DNA from: Oceanobacillus saliphilus
GTDB lineage: Bacteria > Bacillota > Bacilli > Bacillales > Amphibacillaceae
Length of the DNA stretch: 64,000 nucleotides
Direction: 5' to 3'
Assembly: GCF_023522835.1 (NCBI RefSeq)
Contig: NZ_JALCZU010000004.1
Location: 241,581-305,580, forward strand
Part shown: positions 53,431 to 63,440 of the stretch, one piece after another
Numbering within the stretch: position 1 is the first letter of the stretch
How the letters are laid out: each line of letters opens with the position of its first letter
Made by a program: the position numbers and the translations under genes
The notes under the pieces: model-generated
Databases searched by the model: none
Told to the model about the DNA's origin: nothing
The model's input: the letters and a program-made list of their open reading frames with translations, nothing else

Positions 53431-53534
53431 GAAATATACGAATTTAATATAATTCCAATCTGTACTTTTTCATAAGCAGCATGCAAACATTACCAGTTCT
53501 TTTGTTTAAAAGCAACCAAGATTAACCTTTTATT

Positions 53535-56500
53535 CTACCGATCCCCCATAGGTGGAACCTTAACAATGTGATACGCTGGATTTCCCATGGATTGATCCTC
53601 TCTCGCAAATTGACCGAGAACCAAGCACTGACCTTTACGTAACATTCGTAGTTCATCCGGAGTTGCATTGCCAATACGACCAGCTAATACACGTACTTCA
53701 CTTTCTGCTGGATTAAAGTAAATCTTCGTACCAGCATTGTCTAAAATAGAAAGCTCATCCTTAGAAAAGTTATTAAAAGTTTGCGTGGCGAACCATGCAG
53801 ACCAACCGAATTTTCGACCTTCACGTAATATCTTGGCTGCTGGTGAACCATCCACGAAGCTGAGATTCTGTGCTTCATCTAATATAACTGGGATTGGCTT
53901 ATCTTTTGAGCCATTTTGTGTAAAGTACCATATATCCCATAAAATAAATTCTGCCATGAGTCGTTTCAATTCATCTTGGTCATATCCAGCAAGTTGGATG
54001 ACCGTAACATTTCCACCAGGAGCAAAATATTCTTCCCATTTATTGTTCGATTCATAGTCAAACGGATCAATATCGACAAATTGCATAATCCTACTTGTAA
54101 TGGAACTAATCACCGTGTTCGCAAAACCGTCTAATTCTTCTAGTATTTCTAAAAGATGTTCCATTTTCATCTTGTCGTCATACATTTCGATTCCCTGCTT
54201 GACCGCTTTATAAAGGGCACTTTTTTGCTGTGGACCAAATGATCGATAGACAGATCCGAATACATCTACTACTCGACGGGCAACCTCGGTTGGTTTTTCT
54301 TTGCTGACCAAGCCTGCTACCTCTTTTTCACGACGAAGAAACGGATTTAATGGAAAGCCTTCATGATAGACAATTCTTTCTTGGAAACGATCACCCAATG
54401 AGTTTAAAAACTTGGAATCTAATTGGGTTCGTGTATAACTACTAGAATAATCTACTACAACCGCAGACTGGTTTGTCCGTGATAAATCCCTTAATAGAGA
54501 TTGAATAAAATACGTTTTCCCCTGACCTGATCTTCCGCCAATGACAAGATGTCGATTCGATAATTGCCCATGAGCAAACTCCCAGTAAATAGGTACTTGA
54601 TTTTCATAACCAATTAGTGGACGTGTAGGTTGAGCTTTCTTTTTCTCTATCTCGTTTGCATCAGTAGAATATTTTTCATTCGTATCATTACTTTGTCCAG
54701 ATTCGTTTGGATTAGTAGATTGATTCTCTACTTCGGGTTCATCTGCATCTATGTCAGACTTAACTGTAAGAACAGATTTTTCCTTATCATCGTTACTTGA
54801 ATAATCGCCTCTCGTTTCTGCAACTAATTCATCATCGGCTACTGTACCAGTAGTTGTAACGTAAACTCTCTCTGGTTGTTCTTCCTTATTCTTCATTAAC
54901 TCGTTCATTGGTTTCGCTAACGTTTCATAGCCACTTTGTTCCGGTAATTCCATCACAATGACTCCGCTACGACGCTCTTTCACTTTCAATTGTGCTCCTT
55001 TTCTAAAGGATATCACCAAGCCATAACCATAATCTGCCTTCAACGAATCCACAATTTCAAATTCATCATTCAGCAATTGATCAATGACCTTCGGAGAAAG
55101 ATGATAGTCTTTTTCTGGCCAAACTTGGTTATCGACCATCTTGACAGCATTATTAATGAATAAGCGGGTAAAGAAATTACGTAGAAAACGTGCATCAAAG
55201 GTATCCTCTTGAATTAACTGCTCATTCAAGCGATTCTTTAATTCTTTAACTTGACTAATTCCTTTTTCAATAACCCCCGAAGCGTTTAAACCAATTTTCA
55301 CTTCTACAGGATACATGTGAATTTGTAAAGCCGTATCGGTCTGCTCTAATCCCATCATTAGTAGATCATCACTAACATTTCCACGTTTTCCAATCATCTT
55401 TCCAGAGAAAATGCCATCCTTCTTACTTAATCTCACTCCACCAGCTACTCGAACAATCTCTTCCATCGAAATAGGGACCCACAAGATTTCCGGATGGTCA
55501 AAATGGATAAGAGCATGTTTAATCGCAGAAACCACACTCATTTTCTCCCGCTTATCGTGGGAACGAGCTTGAACAGCACGTAATAGCCATTCACCATTAA
55601 AGGTATTAAATAATCGAATAACATCTTTAATATGACCGCTAGAAACAGAGACATCCTGTGATTGTAGGAAATCATGGATAACATTGAAATACTGATTAGA
55701 CTTATCCGTTACCGTAATGGCATCATAGTGATTTGAGGAGGAATGTTGGTCACTGTAATGTACAATCACTAGACTATCTGACGCCTCCTGGAAATATTTC
55801 AAATCCACTACTGGATCAATAAAGGTCAACCAATGAGAATGACTGTACAACTGTGATAGATATTTCTCATCTTCCCCACTAATATGAACGGCAAAGGCAA
55901 CATTCTTAGTATATGGATTCTGTCCTCTATCTGTCATATTTGCTGCAAGTTCATTCATCTTCACAGCAAATCTACTTAGTAAGGAACGTTCCGCATTGCT
56001 TTCGCCTACACCAAAACCAACTCGGTAACCACCATTCTCTGTTTTAGATGAAGTAACGGTCGTAAACAATCCATTTAAATTCAAGCTACTTGGTGCATCC
56101 TTCACTATCTGTTTGACAACTTCTTCTTCTGTTTTCATCTTATAGAAGGTAATATGACTATATTGAATTGGCTCTGTTATATGTCGTTTGGAATAACGTA
56201 ATACTTGTTGAATCGCGCGTAATACATCTTCCGCAAAATAATCGTTCATCGCAAAGCTAATTCCTAACTGGTCCTCAATTTCTGTCACATTACTTCCATC
56301 ATTTAACGCATCAAATGCACTAAAGCCATCCAGGTCTTGTCTATAGGCAATAATTTCGATTGGTCTTAATCTAGTTAACGTTTTATCTTTGATAATCTGT
56401 TTCTTTAACCACTGAACGATACCCCGTAATACTTCTCGATCATTTGGTATATTAATGACATTTAGTAGAATCGAAGCATTGGAATCTAAAACAAATAAAT

Positions 56501-58790
56501 AATCATAGTGATCACTAAATTGATCTAACTTTTCTTCTATTACCTGAGCTAGATACGTATTCGTTTCTCCTACCGTTACTTCTTCACTTGGAAGGAATGC
56601 ATGCCATTCTGGTAATCGATTCGCCACATCTGTAGTCGGTTTAAACAATTCGCCTTTTTCCGTTACAAGATAAGGTAACGTATAGACCGCATTCATCTTA
56701 TTAAGGATATTCGTATCTATTTTTTCTCCTTGACTCTCTTCGTTAATCTGTAATTGATACGCCACATTTAACGGAGAGAATGGTGTCATGTAGATAACTT
56801 TCCCATCTCTTACGCAACCTAAATAGAACAGGGCTCTCTCTTCATTGGACATGATTTGTTGATCCCCTATGTTTTCAATGGCGTCAATATAGGCTTCTAC
56901 ATAGGTTTTCGCTTTTTCACGAAGGGTATCAGAGTAATAGATTAAAGATGGAATCGTTCCTGTCTTCTCCATCTCCTCTAAAAAAGCATCATACGCATCC
57001 GCAACTTGTTCTGGTAATGGGATTTCCTCTGGATCCAATTCGCGTAATGTAACAGAAGCTTTTCTCACGCGCTGATTCAACCATGCAAATTCCAATCTAA
57101 GAAATTTGCGCTCTTCTTCAAAGGTTACATATGGCAGATTATCAATTTCCACTCGTTTTGCTTCTTGGTCAATCAAGAAGGAGCTTTGTATGGTTCGTTT
57201 TTTCTCCCAGATTTTTGTACTGCTTATTGGTATCGTCTTTAAGACATCATCCGCCACTTCAATCGGTAGTTCAACGTTCGGTCTTACTATCGAAAATCGA
57301 ATGCTTTTCTCATCTTCATCCAATAATCCAGGGCTAAATTGAATCGTGGCTCCGTTATCAACCTTAATTGATTGACCTTGTTCCTTTAAATCAACCTCTG
57401 TCGATCCATCCCCCAGAACAAGGCTTTGATTCTCCAATGTTAAGTGTAACGCTTGTTTCTTTTTAGAGGTCGCAACCACTTTATAAGATGTTCGATATAC
57501 TTCAAAAAAGGCAGCATCACAAGCTACTACCACGATATTAAACGAATATTTTCCACTCGTTGTATTTTCATGATTATAGACGACTCGGCCAAAAGTAGAT
57601 CCTTCACTTGCAAGTTCTAATTCTGCAATCACCGAATGTCCACTCGTTCTTGCTATTTTTTTACTAGTTGAATTGAGGAACTCTTTCTTTGTATTACGAT
57701 CAAATGGGAAGCTAATTTCTACTTCTTGACCTTCTTGATATTCTGGATAAAAGATTAGAATACTCCAGTTCCTTTGTCCTGCTGCTGTGTTGGAGTTCGG
57801 CCGTTTCCATAATTCTAATGTTTTGGTTTCCCCATCTACTATTTTTATTTTTGCTTTTATTTTTTCCGGATGAAATTCAATGGCACGCTTTTCTTTCGCG
57901 GCTTCTTTCCAGTTTTCAATATCCGAAAAATCAACAGTAAACCAATCATCTTTATTTAGCTTCGAACTTCCTTTATCAAAGGTTTCCTCCAGCTTTTCTT
58001 TCGGATTACCTAAGGAACGTAACCGCTCAATCTCATCAAATTGGTTACTATTATCCGTTAACCGTTTGTCAATTTGATTCTCTAACTTCTTCCATTTCCC
58101 TGAATTCTCTGGTTCTATTTCCTGTTGCTTCACCAGTTCTTCTAAGCCAGAATCATGAAAATACTGTAAGGACCTATAGTCTTCATTTTCTAAATTCCCT
58201 TTGTTTACGAGGGATAGGGCATCTTCAAAGTCTAAGAAAGAAGAGTTTTCTAAATGATGATTCGCTTCCATTTCCTTCAAATAATGGGAAACCACTCTTT
58301 GTTCCATCGGAGTTAATGTACTATTATGTAACATCTCCTCTAGGTTTCCTGCTATTTGGCTAACATGTAATGGTAAGCCCTCTCCCGTTAAATCACGACT
58401 ACCACCACGAATGGAATCATTAAGCGTATTACAAAGTAAGATGAGGGAAGTATTTTTCCACTCCCGTTTTTGCTCACTCATTTCATTTCGCAATGTCACT
58501 AGAAAATCAATATTGGTATCATCATTCGTTGTGGCAATAACATAGTTAATGTCACCAAATCTTAGAGCAATTGTCTCATAAGGTTTGGACCCCTTATCAT
58601 GTTGATACGTAAATAGCTCGCTATTCGCTTGCTTTTTTAAGGCTTCGAATAAATTCGAAATAATTGTTTCTGTTGGCATATATAAAAAGTACCGATCTGT
58701 TTTATTCTTAGATGCTTCTTTTTGGAAAAAGGAAGTCATCTGGTCACTAATATAATCATAAAATGGTCTTAACATATTGAGCATCCCCAC
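53535..58790 (-). CDS. dptH: DNA phosphorothioation-dependent restriction protein DptH
   Basis: A 1751-residue protein, the usual size for DptH. The C-terminal ~350 residues are a HerA/FtsK-like ATPase: Walker A GGRSGQGKT at about 1415-1423, Walker B VILDEAQNL at about 1637, then RKFGWSAWFATQTFNNF. A Glu/Asn/Ser-rich linker (about 1340-1390) separates it from a long N-terminal region with helical and beta-sandwich parts and no motif I can name. With DptF and DptG it forms the restriction half of the Dnd/Dpt system, which damages DNA lacking phosphorothioate marks. It overlaps the end of dptG by up to 35 bases; an internal Met at residue 3 or 6 could be the real start. Confidence 0.9.
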   Translation of the reverse strand: MGMLNMLRPFYDYISDQMTSFFQKEASKNKTDRYFLYMPTETIISNLFEALKKQANSELFTYQHDKGSKPYETIALRFGDINYVIATTNDDTNIDFLVTLRNEMSEQKREWKNTSLILLCNTLNDSIRGGSRDLTGEGLPLHVSQIAGNLEEMLHNSTLTPMEQRVVSHYLKEMEANHHLENSSFLDFEDALSLVNKGNLENEDYRSLQYFHDSGLEELVKQQEIEPENSGKWKKLENQIDKRLTDNSNQFDEIERLRSLGNPKEKLEETFDKGSSKLNKDDWFTVDFSDIENWKEAAKEKRAIEFHPEKIKAKIKIVDGETKTLELWKRPNSNTAAGQRNWSILIFYPEYQEGQEVEISFPFDRNTKKEFLNSTSKKIARTSGHSVIAELELASEGSTFGRVVYNHENTTSGKYSFNIVVVACDAAFFEVYRTSYKVVATSKKKQALHLTLENQSLVLGDGSTEVDLKEQGQSIKVDNGATIQFSPGLLDEDEKSIRFSIVRPNVELPIEVADDVLKTIPISSTKIWEKKRTIQSSFLIDQEAKRVEIDNLPYVTFEEERKFLRLEFAWLNQRVRKASVTLRELDPEEIPLPEQVADAYDAFLEEMEKTGTIPSLIYYSDTLREKAKTYVEAYIDAIENIGDQQIMSNEERALFYLGCVRDGKVIYMTPFSPLNVAYQLQINEESQGEKIDTNILNKMNAVYTLPYLVTEKGELFKPTTDVANRLPEWHAFLPSEEVTVGETNTYLAQVIEEKLDQFSDHYDYLFVLDSNASILLNVINIPNDREVLRGIVQWLKKQIIKDKTLTRLRPIEIIAYRQDLDGFSAFDALNDGSNVTEIEDQLGISFAMNDYFAEDVLRAIQQVLRYSKRHITEPIQYSHITFYKMKTEEEVVKQIVKDAPSSLNLNGLFTTVTSSKTENGGYRVGFGVGESNAERSLLSRFAVKMNELAANMTDRGQNPYTKNVAFAVHISGEDEKYLSQLYSHSHWLTFIDPVVDLKYFQEASDSLVIVHYSDQHSSSNHYDAITVTDKSNQYFNVIHDFLQSQDVSVSSGHIKDVIRLFNTFNGEWLLRAVQARSHDKREKMSVVSAIKHALIHFDHPEILWVPISMEEIVRVAGGVRLSKKDGIFSGKMIGKRGNVSDDLLMMGLEQTDTALQIHMYPVEVKIGLNASGVIEKGISQVKELKNRLNEQLIQEDTFDARFLRNFFTRLFINNAVKMVDNQVWPEKDYHLSPKVIDQLLNDEFEIVDSLKADYGYGLVISFRKGAQLKVKERRSGVIVMELPEQSGYETLAKPMNELMKNKEEQPERVYVTTTGTVADDELVAETRGDYSSNDDKEKSVLTVKSDIDADEPEVENQSTNPNESGQSNDTNEKYSTDANEIEKKKAQPTRPLIGYENQVPIYWEFAHGQLSNRHLVIGGRSGQGKTYFIQSLLRDLSRTNQSAVVVDYSSSYTRTQLDSKFLNSLGDRFQERIVYHEGFPLNPFLRREKEVAGLVSKEKPTEVARRVVDVFGSVYRSFGPQQKSALYKAVKQGIEMYDDKMKMEHLLEILEELDGFANTVISSITSRIMQFVDIDPFDYESNNKWEEYFAPGGNVTVIQLAGYDQDELKRLMAEFILWDIWYFTQNGSKDKPIPVILDEAQNLSFVDGSPAAKILREGRKFGWSAWFATQTFNNFSKDELSILDNAGTKIYFNPAESEVRVLAGRIGNATPDELRMLRKGQCLVLGQFAREDQSMGNPAYHIVKVPPMGDR

Positions 58791-60132
58791 TATCGCTTTT
58801 CTTTTCCATGTAATTTAACTTATCTAAAACCTTGACCACTTCTTCTTTCGAATGATGATCTAACCAAACACCACGTTTTTCTAGTTCCTCCCATAATTGT
58901 TTTAACTCTATCCTATCCTTTGTAATCGAAACCGCTACTAACAGTAATAGTTGTTCCTGTGATAAGGACAGAATCGTACCGAGTGAACCACCATGCTTGC
59001 GGAAGAATTTCGAGATAATGGCTTCAAACGCTTTATAATAACGAGAGTTTACTTCGTTTGATACGCCTTTTCTAATAGCAGCAATAATATCTTGAAATGC
59101 CACATCTAATGTTTTATTCTCTGTATACTTCTCTACATCAATATTAGTGTTTACTTGGTATACTTCAGATAGCCATGAATAGATCGATTCAATAAATTGT
59201 TTTTCCGCTTCCGGTCCTGCCTCTCTCAGCTTTTCTTTTAAATCATGGTAAAACTGATTATTTTCCTTGGAAAAAGTATTCATTCCTAAAATGTTTAAGG
59301 CATGTTCATGGGCAAAGAATCCATCGATTTCATTTAATAACATTTTATTGCCATATCGATAGCTATCCCGCCACTTTGCAGCTTTTTCCCATTGTAAAAT
59401 ATAATAAACAGGTTGCAATTCATCTTGATTAAACGCTGTTACTTTGTTTGTCTGTAAGATGAGTTGGGACATCGCTACAAACGTATAATGAACGAATAGC
59501 ATGGATAGATTTCCAACAAGAAAACTAGGATTCTTAGCCAAATTCTCTAAATCTCTAATAAACTGTTCCTTTAATTCAGGAAATAGACAATGATAATAGT
59601 TCGAACTTTTCTTCTGTTTGGCAGAATCGCTAACGGATAAATCAAGAATTTCTGTAATCAAGTCGGAATCATCATGATGTTGTAATATCTCTTTTATCTG
59701 TTCTGCATTATCACGGATAAACGTATCGAAAAAGAAATGAATTAAATCAATTTCCCCTTTTTGTTCTTTCACATTATCCGTTAGTGGAATCCTCTCCAAT
59801 TGTGATAAGGATGTAATTTTTCCTTCCTTTAATTCCTTTACTTGATCTTTTAAGAAATGGGTAAAGAGCGTTTTACTTTCCTCATCCTGAAATTTCCCAC
59901 TAGCAACGATATCCTCTATGATGTCATCATTCGACTCTACATGGACATTTTTCCCATTCACTTTACGTATTACGCCACCGGTAATTGCCGAATAACCTCT
60001 TTCAAATTTTGCACGTTCTGGTTCCCTTGTTGGCAATGGAAGCACATACGTTACGGAACGTCTTCGAAATGTATATTTTCCATTTTTATATATGAATTGA
60101 TCAATCTTATCTCTATCTAATAGATACTCCAT
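58756..60132 (-). CDS. dptG: DNA phosphorothioation-dependent restriction protein DptG
   Basis: A 458-residue, mostly helical protein without a recognisable catalytic motif, matching DptG in size and position. It starts MEYLLDRDKIDQFIYKNGKYTFRRRSVTYVLPLPTREPERAKFERGYSAITGGVIRKVNGK. In characterised systems DptG acts with DptF and DptH in restriction; its own biochemical role is unsettled. It starts two bases after the dptF stop and runs into dptH, so all three genes are one translationally coupled operon. Confidence 0.88.
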   Translation of the reverse strand: MEYLLDRDKIDQFIYKNGKYTFRRRSVTYVLPLPTREPERAKFERGYSAITGGVIRKVNGKNVHVESNDDIIEDIVASGKFQDEESKTLFTHFLKDQVKELKEGKITSLSQLERIPLTDNVKEQKGEIDLIHFFFDTFIRDNAEQIKEILQHHDDSDLITEILDLSVSDSAKQKKSSNYYHCLFPELKEQFIRDLENLAKNPSFLVGNLSMLFVHYTFVAMSQLILQTNKVTAFNQDELQPVYYILQWEKAAKWRDSYRYGNKMLLNEIDGFFAHEHALNILGMNTFSKENNQFYHDLKEKLREAGPEAEKQFIESIYSWLSEVYQVNTNIDVEKYTENKTLDVAFQDIIAAIRKGVSNEVNSRYYKAFEAIISKFFRKHGGSLGTILSLSQEQLLLLVAVSITKDRIELKQLWEELEKRGVWLDHHSKEEVVKVLDKLNYMEKKSDSGDAQYVKTIL

Positions 60133-60133
60133 G

Positions 60134-61900
60134 TTACTTCACCTTTCCAACTTCAAACTTCGATTTCGAGAAACGAGGCTTTTTCACTTCCAATATGGTC
60201 CCATCATGACGATGAACAAGTAAAACGTTCGTTTTTTGATCAGCAGATTTGATGATTCTATCATGAAATTCAGAGAACTGTAATGCATCTTGAATGTCTT
60301 GTCGATTTGGTCGATATCCATTACGAATCTGCTTCAAGAGGGCATATAATTTATAATCCAATTCAAATAAAAAGGCCTCGCCTTTTTGACTAAACCCTAT
60401 TCTTATCGAAGGTGTAAATTGTTCTACCTCATCTTGACCTTCAGATGAACCAAAGACTTGCTCATCTACCTCTGGTTCCAGATTAACCTCTACGGCTAAT
60501 CGAAATGTCTTATTTGGAGAATCCACAAAGACAAACCGATCCTTTGGCGACCCCTTCCATGCATAAACAACCCTTTCTATCAACTCAAATAATCTACCAA
60601 TCTCATCTTCATCCCCATGGTAAAAGGAGAAAAGAAAATGAACATATTCACGATAGACCTCGTCATAATTTTTACGGAATAATAAGGCATGCTGACGAAT
60701 GAATAATCGTGCATATTCCATTTGATTCTTCTGCTTGTGCATGGTATTTACCTGTTTCCAAGCCCCAATCGCCATATGTTCTCCAAGTTCCTCTACTGCA
60801 AAAGCTAGCGGATCTGTTTTTAATAGAAATTCACTTACTAGTTGATCTGTCGTTTCCAGTCTTCTTCTCAATGGATCAATTTCATTCAGTGCTGCAAGTA
60901 ATGGCGAACGATCCGGGTGTCCATAAATGAGATTTGGTAACATGTCTTCCCCTTTAATAGAAGCATCATCTTTCAATAATGGATTGTGGACAGGAACGAT
61001 AATCTCATATAAAAAGTTATAAAAGGCACGTGTAGAAATAAATACCTTTTTCTTAATCATTACCTCAATGAGTGATTGTACAATGGATTCTTTCACTTCA
61101 TTATGCTGTAAGAAGAAATAATTATAATGGGCAGTCGTTTTTATCCCGTTCTCCTTATCTTCTAACCAACTACGATAAAAAGGGTTATTTCTATCTGGAT
61201 TCGTAACCTTATCCATTAATTCTAAGAAAAATGGCGATTTCGGCCCTTCCTTTGTTAAAACATATGGTTGAGAATCCGCAAAATTAAGCATGTAAAAAGC
61301 ACCAGCTTGTTTGATTCCATGCTGTCCTTTTTCGAACACACCAGATTCGTCTATAAAATCACATAATGCTTGGAATTTACCAGTATGACGCTGTAAACTA
61401 TAGAAATTATGCAAGACTCCTAGATTAATAGCGATGACTACATGCTTATCAGGGTGGTTCCCGTCATTAAAAGGAGCTAACACCTTCTCAAGGGTATCTA
61501 ATGAATTTTTATCTGGATCATAGGATTCGGTTGAATCATTATGGACAACCACATCATGCATGAGCTCCGTATGATGTTCTTTCATATAGGCAAGTAAGTG
61601 ACTTTTTCCATCACCGACACTACCGCATAATAAAATTAAACTAGGATTACCATTTCCTTTTAGTTGAGTTAATATATTTTCCAATTCTGTTTGAATATCT
61701 CTTTCGACATGCATATATGTACGTAAATCTCCAAACGAACTTGCGTTTACAACAGATTCCTTTGAAGATGATTGTAAAACTTGTAAGGTAGCTTCAAACT
61801 TACTTTCATTCTCCGTTAAGCTAATCCGGCCTTCTGAATCGGTAGTTACAACCGATTGCTGTGAATCACTTAAGCCTTTCCCAGCTGCTTCAAACTTCAT
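60134..61900 (-). CDS. dptF: DNA phosphorothioation-dependent restriction protein DptF
   Basis: A 588-residue P-loop ATPase. Walker A is GSVGDGKSHL (93-102), after IQTELENILTQL and SLILLC; the following VVHNDSTESYDPDKNSLDTLEKVLAPFNDG and VVIAINLGVLHNF are characteristic of DptF. The remainder is helical. In the Dpt system it is thought to be one of the motor or sensor parts of the restriction complex acting on unmodified DNA. AGGAG precedes ATG. It is first in the dptFGH operon and has its own promoter (61935-61963), directly beyond the tRNA array terminator. Confidence 0.9.
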   Translation of the reverse strand: MKFEAAGKGLSDSQQSVVTTDSEGRISLTENESKFEATLQVLQSSSKESVVNASSFGDLRTYMHVERDIQTELENILTQLKGNGNPSLILLCGSVGDGKSHLLAYMKEHHTELMHDVVVHNDSTESYDPDKNSLDTLEKVLAPFNDGNHPDKHVVIAINLGVLHNFYSLQRHTGKFQALCDFIDESGVFEKGQHGIKQAGAFYMLNFADSQPYVLTKEGPKSPFFLELMDKVTNPDRNNPFYRSWLEDKENGIKTTAHYNYFFLQHNEVKESIVQSLIEVMIKKKVFISTRAFYNFLYEIIVPVHNPLLKDDASIKGEDMLPNLIYGHPDRSPLLAALNEIDPLRRRLETTDQLVSEFLLKTDPLAFAVEELGEHMAIGAWKQVNTMHKQKNQMEYARLFIRQHALLFRKNYDEVYREYVHFLFSFYHGDEDEIGRLFELIERVVYAWKGSPKDRFVFVDSPNKTFRLAVEVNLEPEVDEQVFGSSEGQDEVEQFTPSIRIGFSQKGEAFLFELDYKLYALLKQIRNGYRPNRQDIQDALQFSEFHDRIIKSADQKTNVLLVHRHDGTILEVKKPRFSKSKFEVGKVK

Positions 61901-61934
61901 GTTCCATTCTCCTTTTTCAACCTATGTATCTACT

Positions 61935-61963
61935 ATTATATAGATAATTAGTTCTATATACAA
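61935..61963 (-). promoter_or_regulatory. Promoter of dptFGH
   Basis: Read on the minus strand: TTGTAT (61963-61958), a 17-base spacer, TATAAT (61940-61935), 35 bases before the dptF ATG. Confidence 0.7.
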
Positions 61964-62086
61964 AAGAGCTGGGTAATTTGGGAGTAGGAAAATTATTGCT
62001 ACGCGATATATCATTTACTGATTCCATAGTGCAAAAATTGGTAAGTGATTTTAAAAGCATTTTTTCAGCATATTTCCCGAGAACAA

Positions 62087-62133
62087 AAAACACCCACAAA
62101 CATTGGTGTACCAACATTTGTGGGTGTTTTTTT
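62087..62133. terminator. Terminator of the rRNA-tRNA operon (bidirectional)
   Basis: AAAACACCCACAAA and TTTGTGGGTGTTTT form the outer stem and TTGGTGTACCAA an inner one, with T-runs on both strands. It separates tRNA-Leu from the dptF promoter. Confidence 0.92.
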
Positions 62134-62141
62134 GTTTTAGA

Positions 62142-62225
62142 TACCGGTGGTCGGGGTCGAACCGACACGTCCGTGAAGACACGGGATTTTGAGTCCCGCG
62201 CGTCTGCCAATTCCGCCACACCGGC
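62142..62225 (-). tRNA. tRNA-Leu(CAA)
   Basis: Long-variable-arm tRNA; anticodon loop CTCAAAA, T-arm GGTTCGACCCC, acceptor GCCGGTG/CACCGGT with a first G-U pair. No encoded CCA. Last tRNA of the array. Confidence 0.95.
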
Positions 62226-62235
62226 ATGTGTATGG

Positions 62236-62306
<71 letters not shown>

Positions 62307-62316
62307 AATAATTATA

Positions 62317-62391
62317 TGGAGCGGAAGACGGGATTCGAACCCGCGACCCCCACCTTGGCAAGGTGATGTTCTACCACTGAACTACTTCCGC
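62317..62391 (-). tRNA. tRNA-Gly(GCC)
   Basis: Anticodon loop TTGCCAA, acceptor GCGGAAG/CTTCCGC, CCA encoded. Confidence 0.95.
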
Positions 62392-62394
62392 AAA

Positions 62395-62469
62395 TGGCTG
62401 GGCCACCAGGATTCGAACCTGGGGTACACGGGATCAAAACCCGATGCCTTACCGCTTGGCTATGGCCCA
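62395..62469 (-). tRNA. tRNA-Gln(UUG)
   Basis: Anticodon loop TTTTGAT, acceptor TGGGCCA/TGGCCCA, CCA encoded. Confidence 0.95.
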
Positions 62470-62482
62470 AAATTTATTATGA

Positions 62483-62557
62483 GGGCGACCGATGGGAATC
62501 GAACCCACGAATGCCGGAGCCACAATCCGGTGCGTTAACCCCTTCGCCACGACCGCC
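62483..62557 (-). tRNA. tRNA-His(GUG)
   Basis: Anticodon loop TTGTGGC, acceptor GGCGGTC with the extra 5' G position typical of His, T-arm GGTTCGATTCC. Confidence 0.94.
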
Positions 62558-62567
62558 ATAATAAAAG

Positions 62568-62638
62568 CAGGGGTAGTAGGAATCGAACCCACATTGACGG
62601 TTTTGGAGACCGTAGTTCTACCGTTAAACTATACCCCT
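62568..62638 (-). tRNA. tRNA-Trp(CCA)
   Basis: Anticodon loop CTCCAAA, acceptor AGGGGTA/TACCCCT, no encoded CCA. Confidence 0.94.
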
Positions 62639-62665
62639 ATATATATTTAGATGAAAAATAAAACA

Positions 62666-62750
62666 TGGTGGAGGGGGGCAGATTCGAACTGCCGAACCCT
62701 GAGGGAGCGGATTTACAGTCCGCCGCGTTTAGCCACTTCGCTACCCCTCC
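62666..62750 (-). tRNA. tRNA-Tyr(GUA)
   Basis: Long variable arm, anticodon loop CTGTAAA, acceptor GGAGGGG/CCCCTCC, CCA encoded. Confidence 0.95.
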
Positions 62751-62771
62751 GAAAATGCTTAAATAAAAAGG

Positions 62772-62844
<73 letters not shown>

Positions 62845-62881
62845 ATTAAATTATATTAAATTATGACACTTGTTTTAAAAG

Positions 62882-62958
62882 TGGCGGTCCGGACGGGACT
62901 CGAACCCGCGACCTCCTGCGTGACAGGCAGGCATTCTAACCAACTGAACTACCGGACC
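62882..62958 (-). tRNA. tRNA-Asp(GUC)
   Basis: Anticodon loop CTGTCAC, acceptor GGTCCGG/CCGGACC, CCA encoded. Confidence 0.95.
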
Positions 62959-63051
62959 ATATTAAAATATATTCGTTGTACTCTTCAAGTACTACTGATT
63001 TTCAATTAACAAAGAAGTCTATTCAACGTAGTTAATTGAAATGAAATATTT

Positions 63052-63128
<77 letters not shown>

Positions 63129-63171
63129 ATATGGGAGATAAAATATATATCTTGTAAATATAAAGTAAAGA

Positions 63172-63247
63172 TGGTGGAGGATGCAGGGCTCGAACCTGCG
63201 ACCCCCTGCTTGTAAGGCAGGTGCTCTCCCAGCTGAGCTAATCCTCC
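63172..63247 (-). tRNA. tRNA-Val(UAC)
   Basis: Anticodon loop CTTACAA, acceptor GGAGGAT/ATCCTCC, CCA encoded. Confidence 0.95.
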
Positions 63248-63253
63248 ATGTGT

Positions 63254-63328
63254 TGGTGACCCGTACGGGATTCGAACCCGTGATACCGCCGTGAAAGGGC
63301 GGTGTCTTAACCGCTTGACCAACGGGCC
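63254..63328 (-). tRNA. tRNA-Glu(UUC)
   Basis: Anticodon loop CTTTCAC, acceptor GGCCCGT/ACGGGTC, CCA encoded. Confidence 0.95.
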
Positions 63329-63345
63329 AATAATATAAGTTATAA

Positions 63346-63437
63346 TGGCGGAGAGCGAGGGATTCGAACCCTCGAAGCCGTGGTAACGGCTTACACGATT
63401 TCCAATCGTGCTCCTTCGGCCACTCGGACAGCTCTCC
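63346..63437 (-). tRNA. tRNA-Ser(GGA)
   Basis: Long variable arm, anticodon loop TTGGAAA, acceptor GGAGAGC/GCTCTCC, CCA encoded. Confidence 0.95.
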
Positions 63438-63440
63438 ATA

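Larger units (their letters stand above)
52516..53534. other. One kilobase without genes, hairpins and repeats
   Basis: Near 52577-52720 are short frames like gene debris (MIAPKTVKGMASYLGVHLM) that I cannot assign. GGATGCC/GGCATCC (about 52883-52917) and AATCGCTGT/ACAGCGATT (about 53124-53144) are hairpins. Two dispersed repeats lie at 53184 and 53381. Confidence 0.5.

Noticed and set aside
62087-62133. Recombination site (att-like) at the hairpin behind tRNA-Leu
   Set aside because: Stem plus T-runs on both strands are explained by a bidirectional terminator; no second copy is seen at the other edge of dptFGH.
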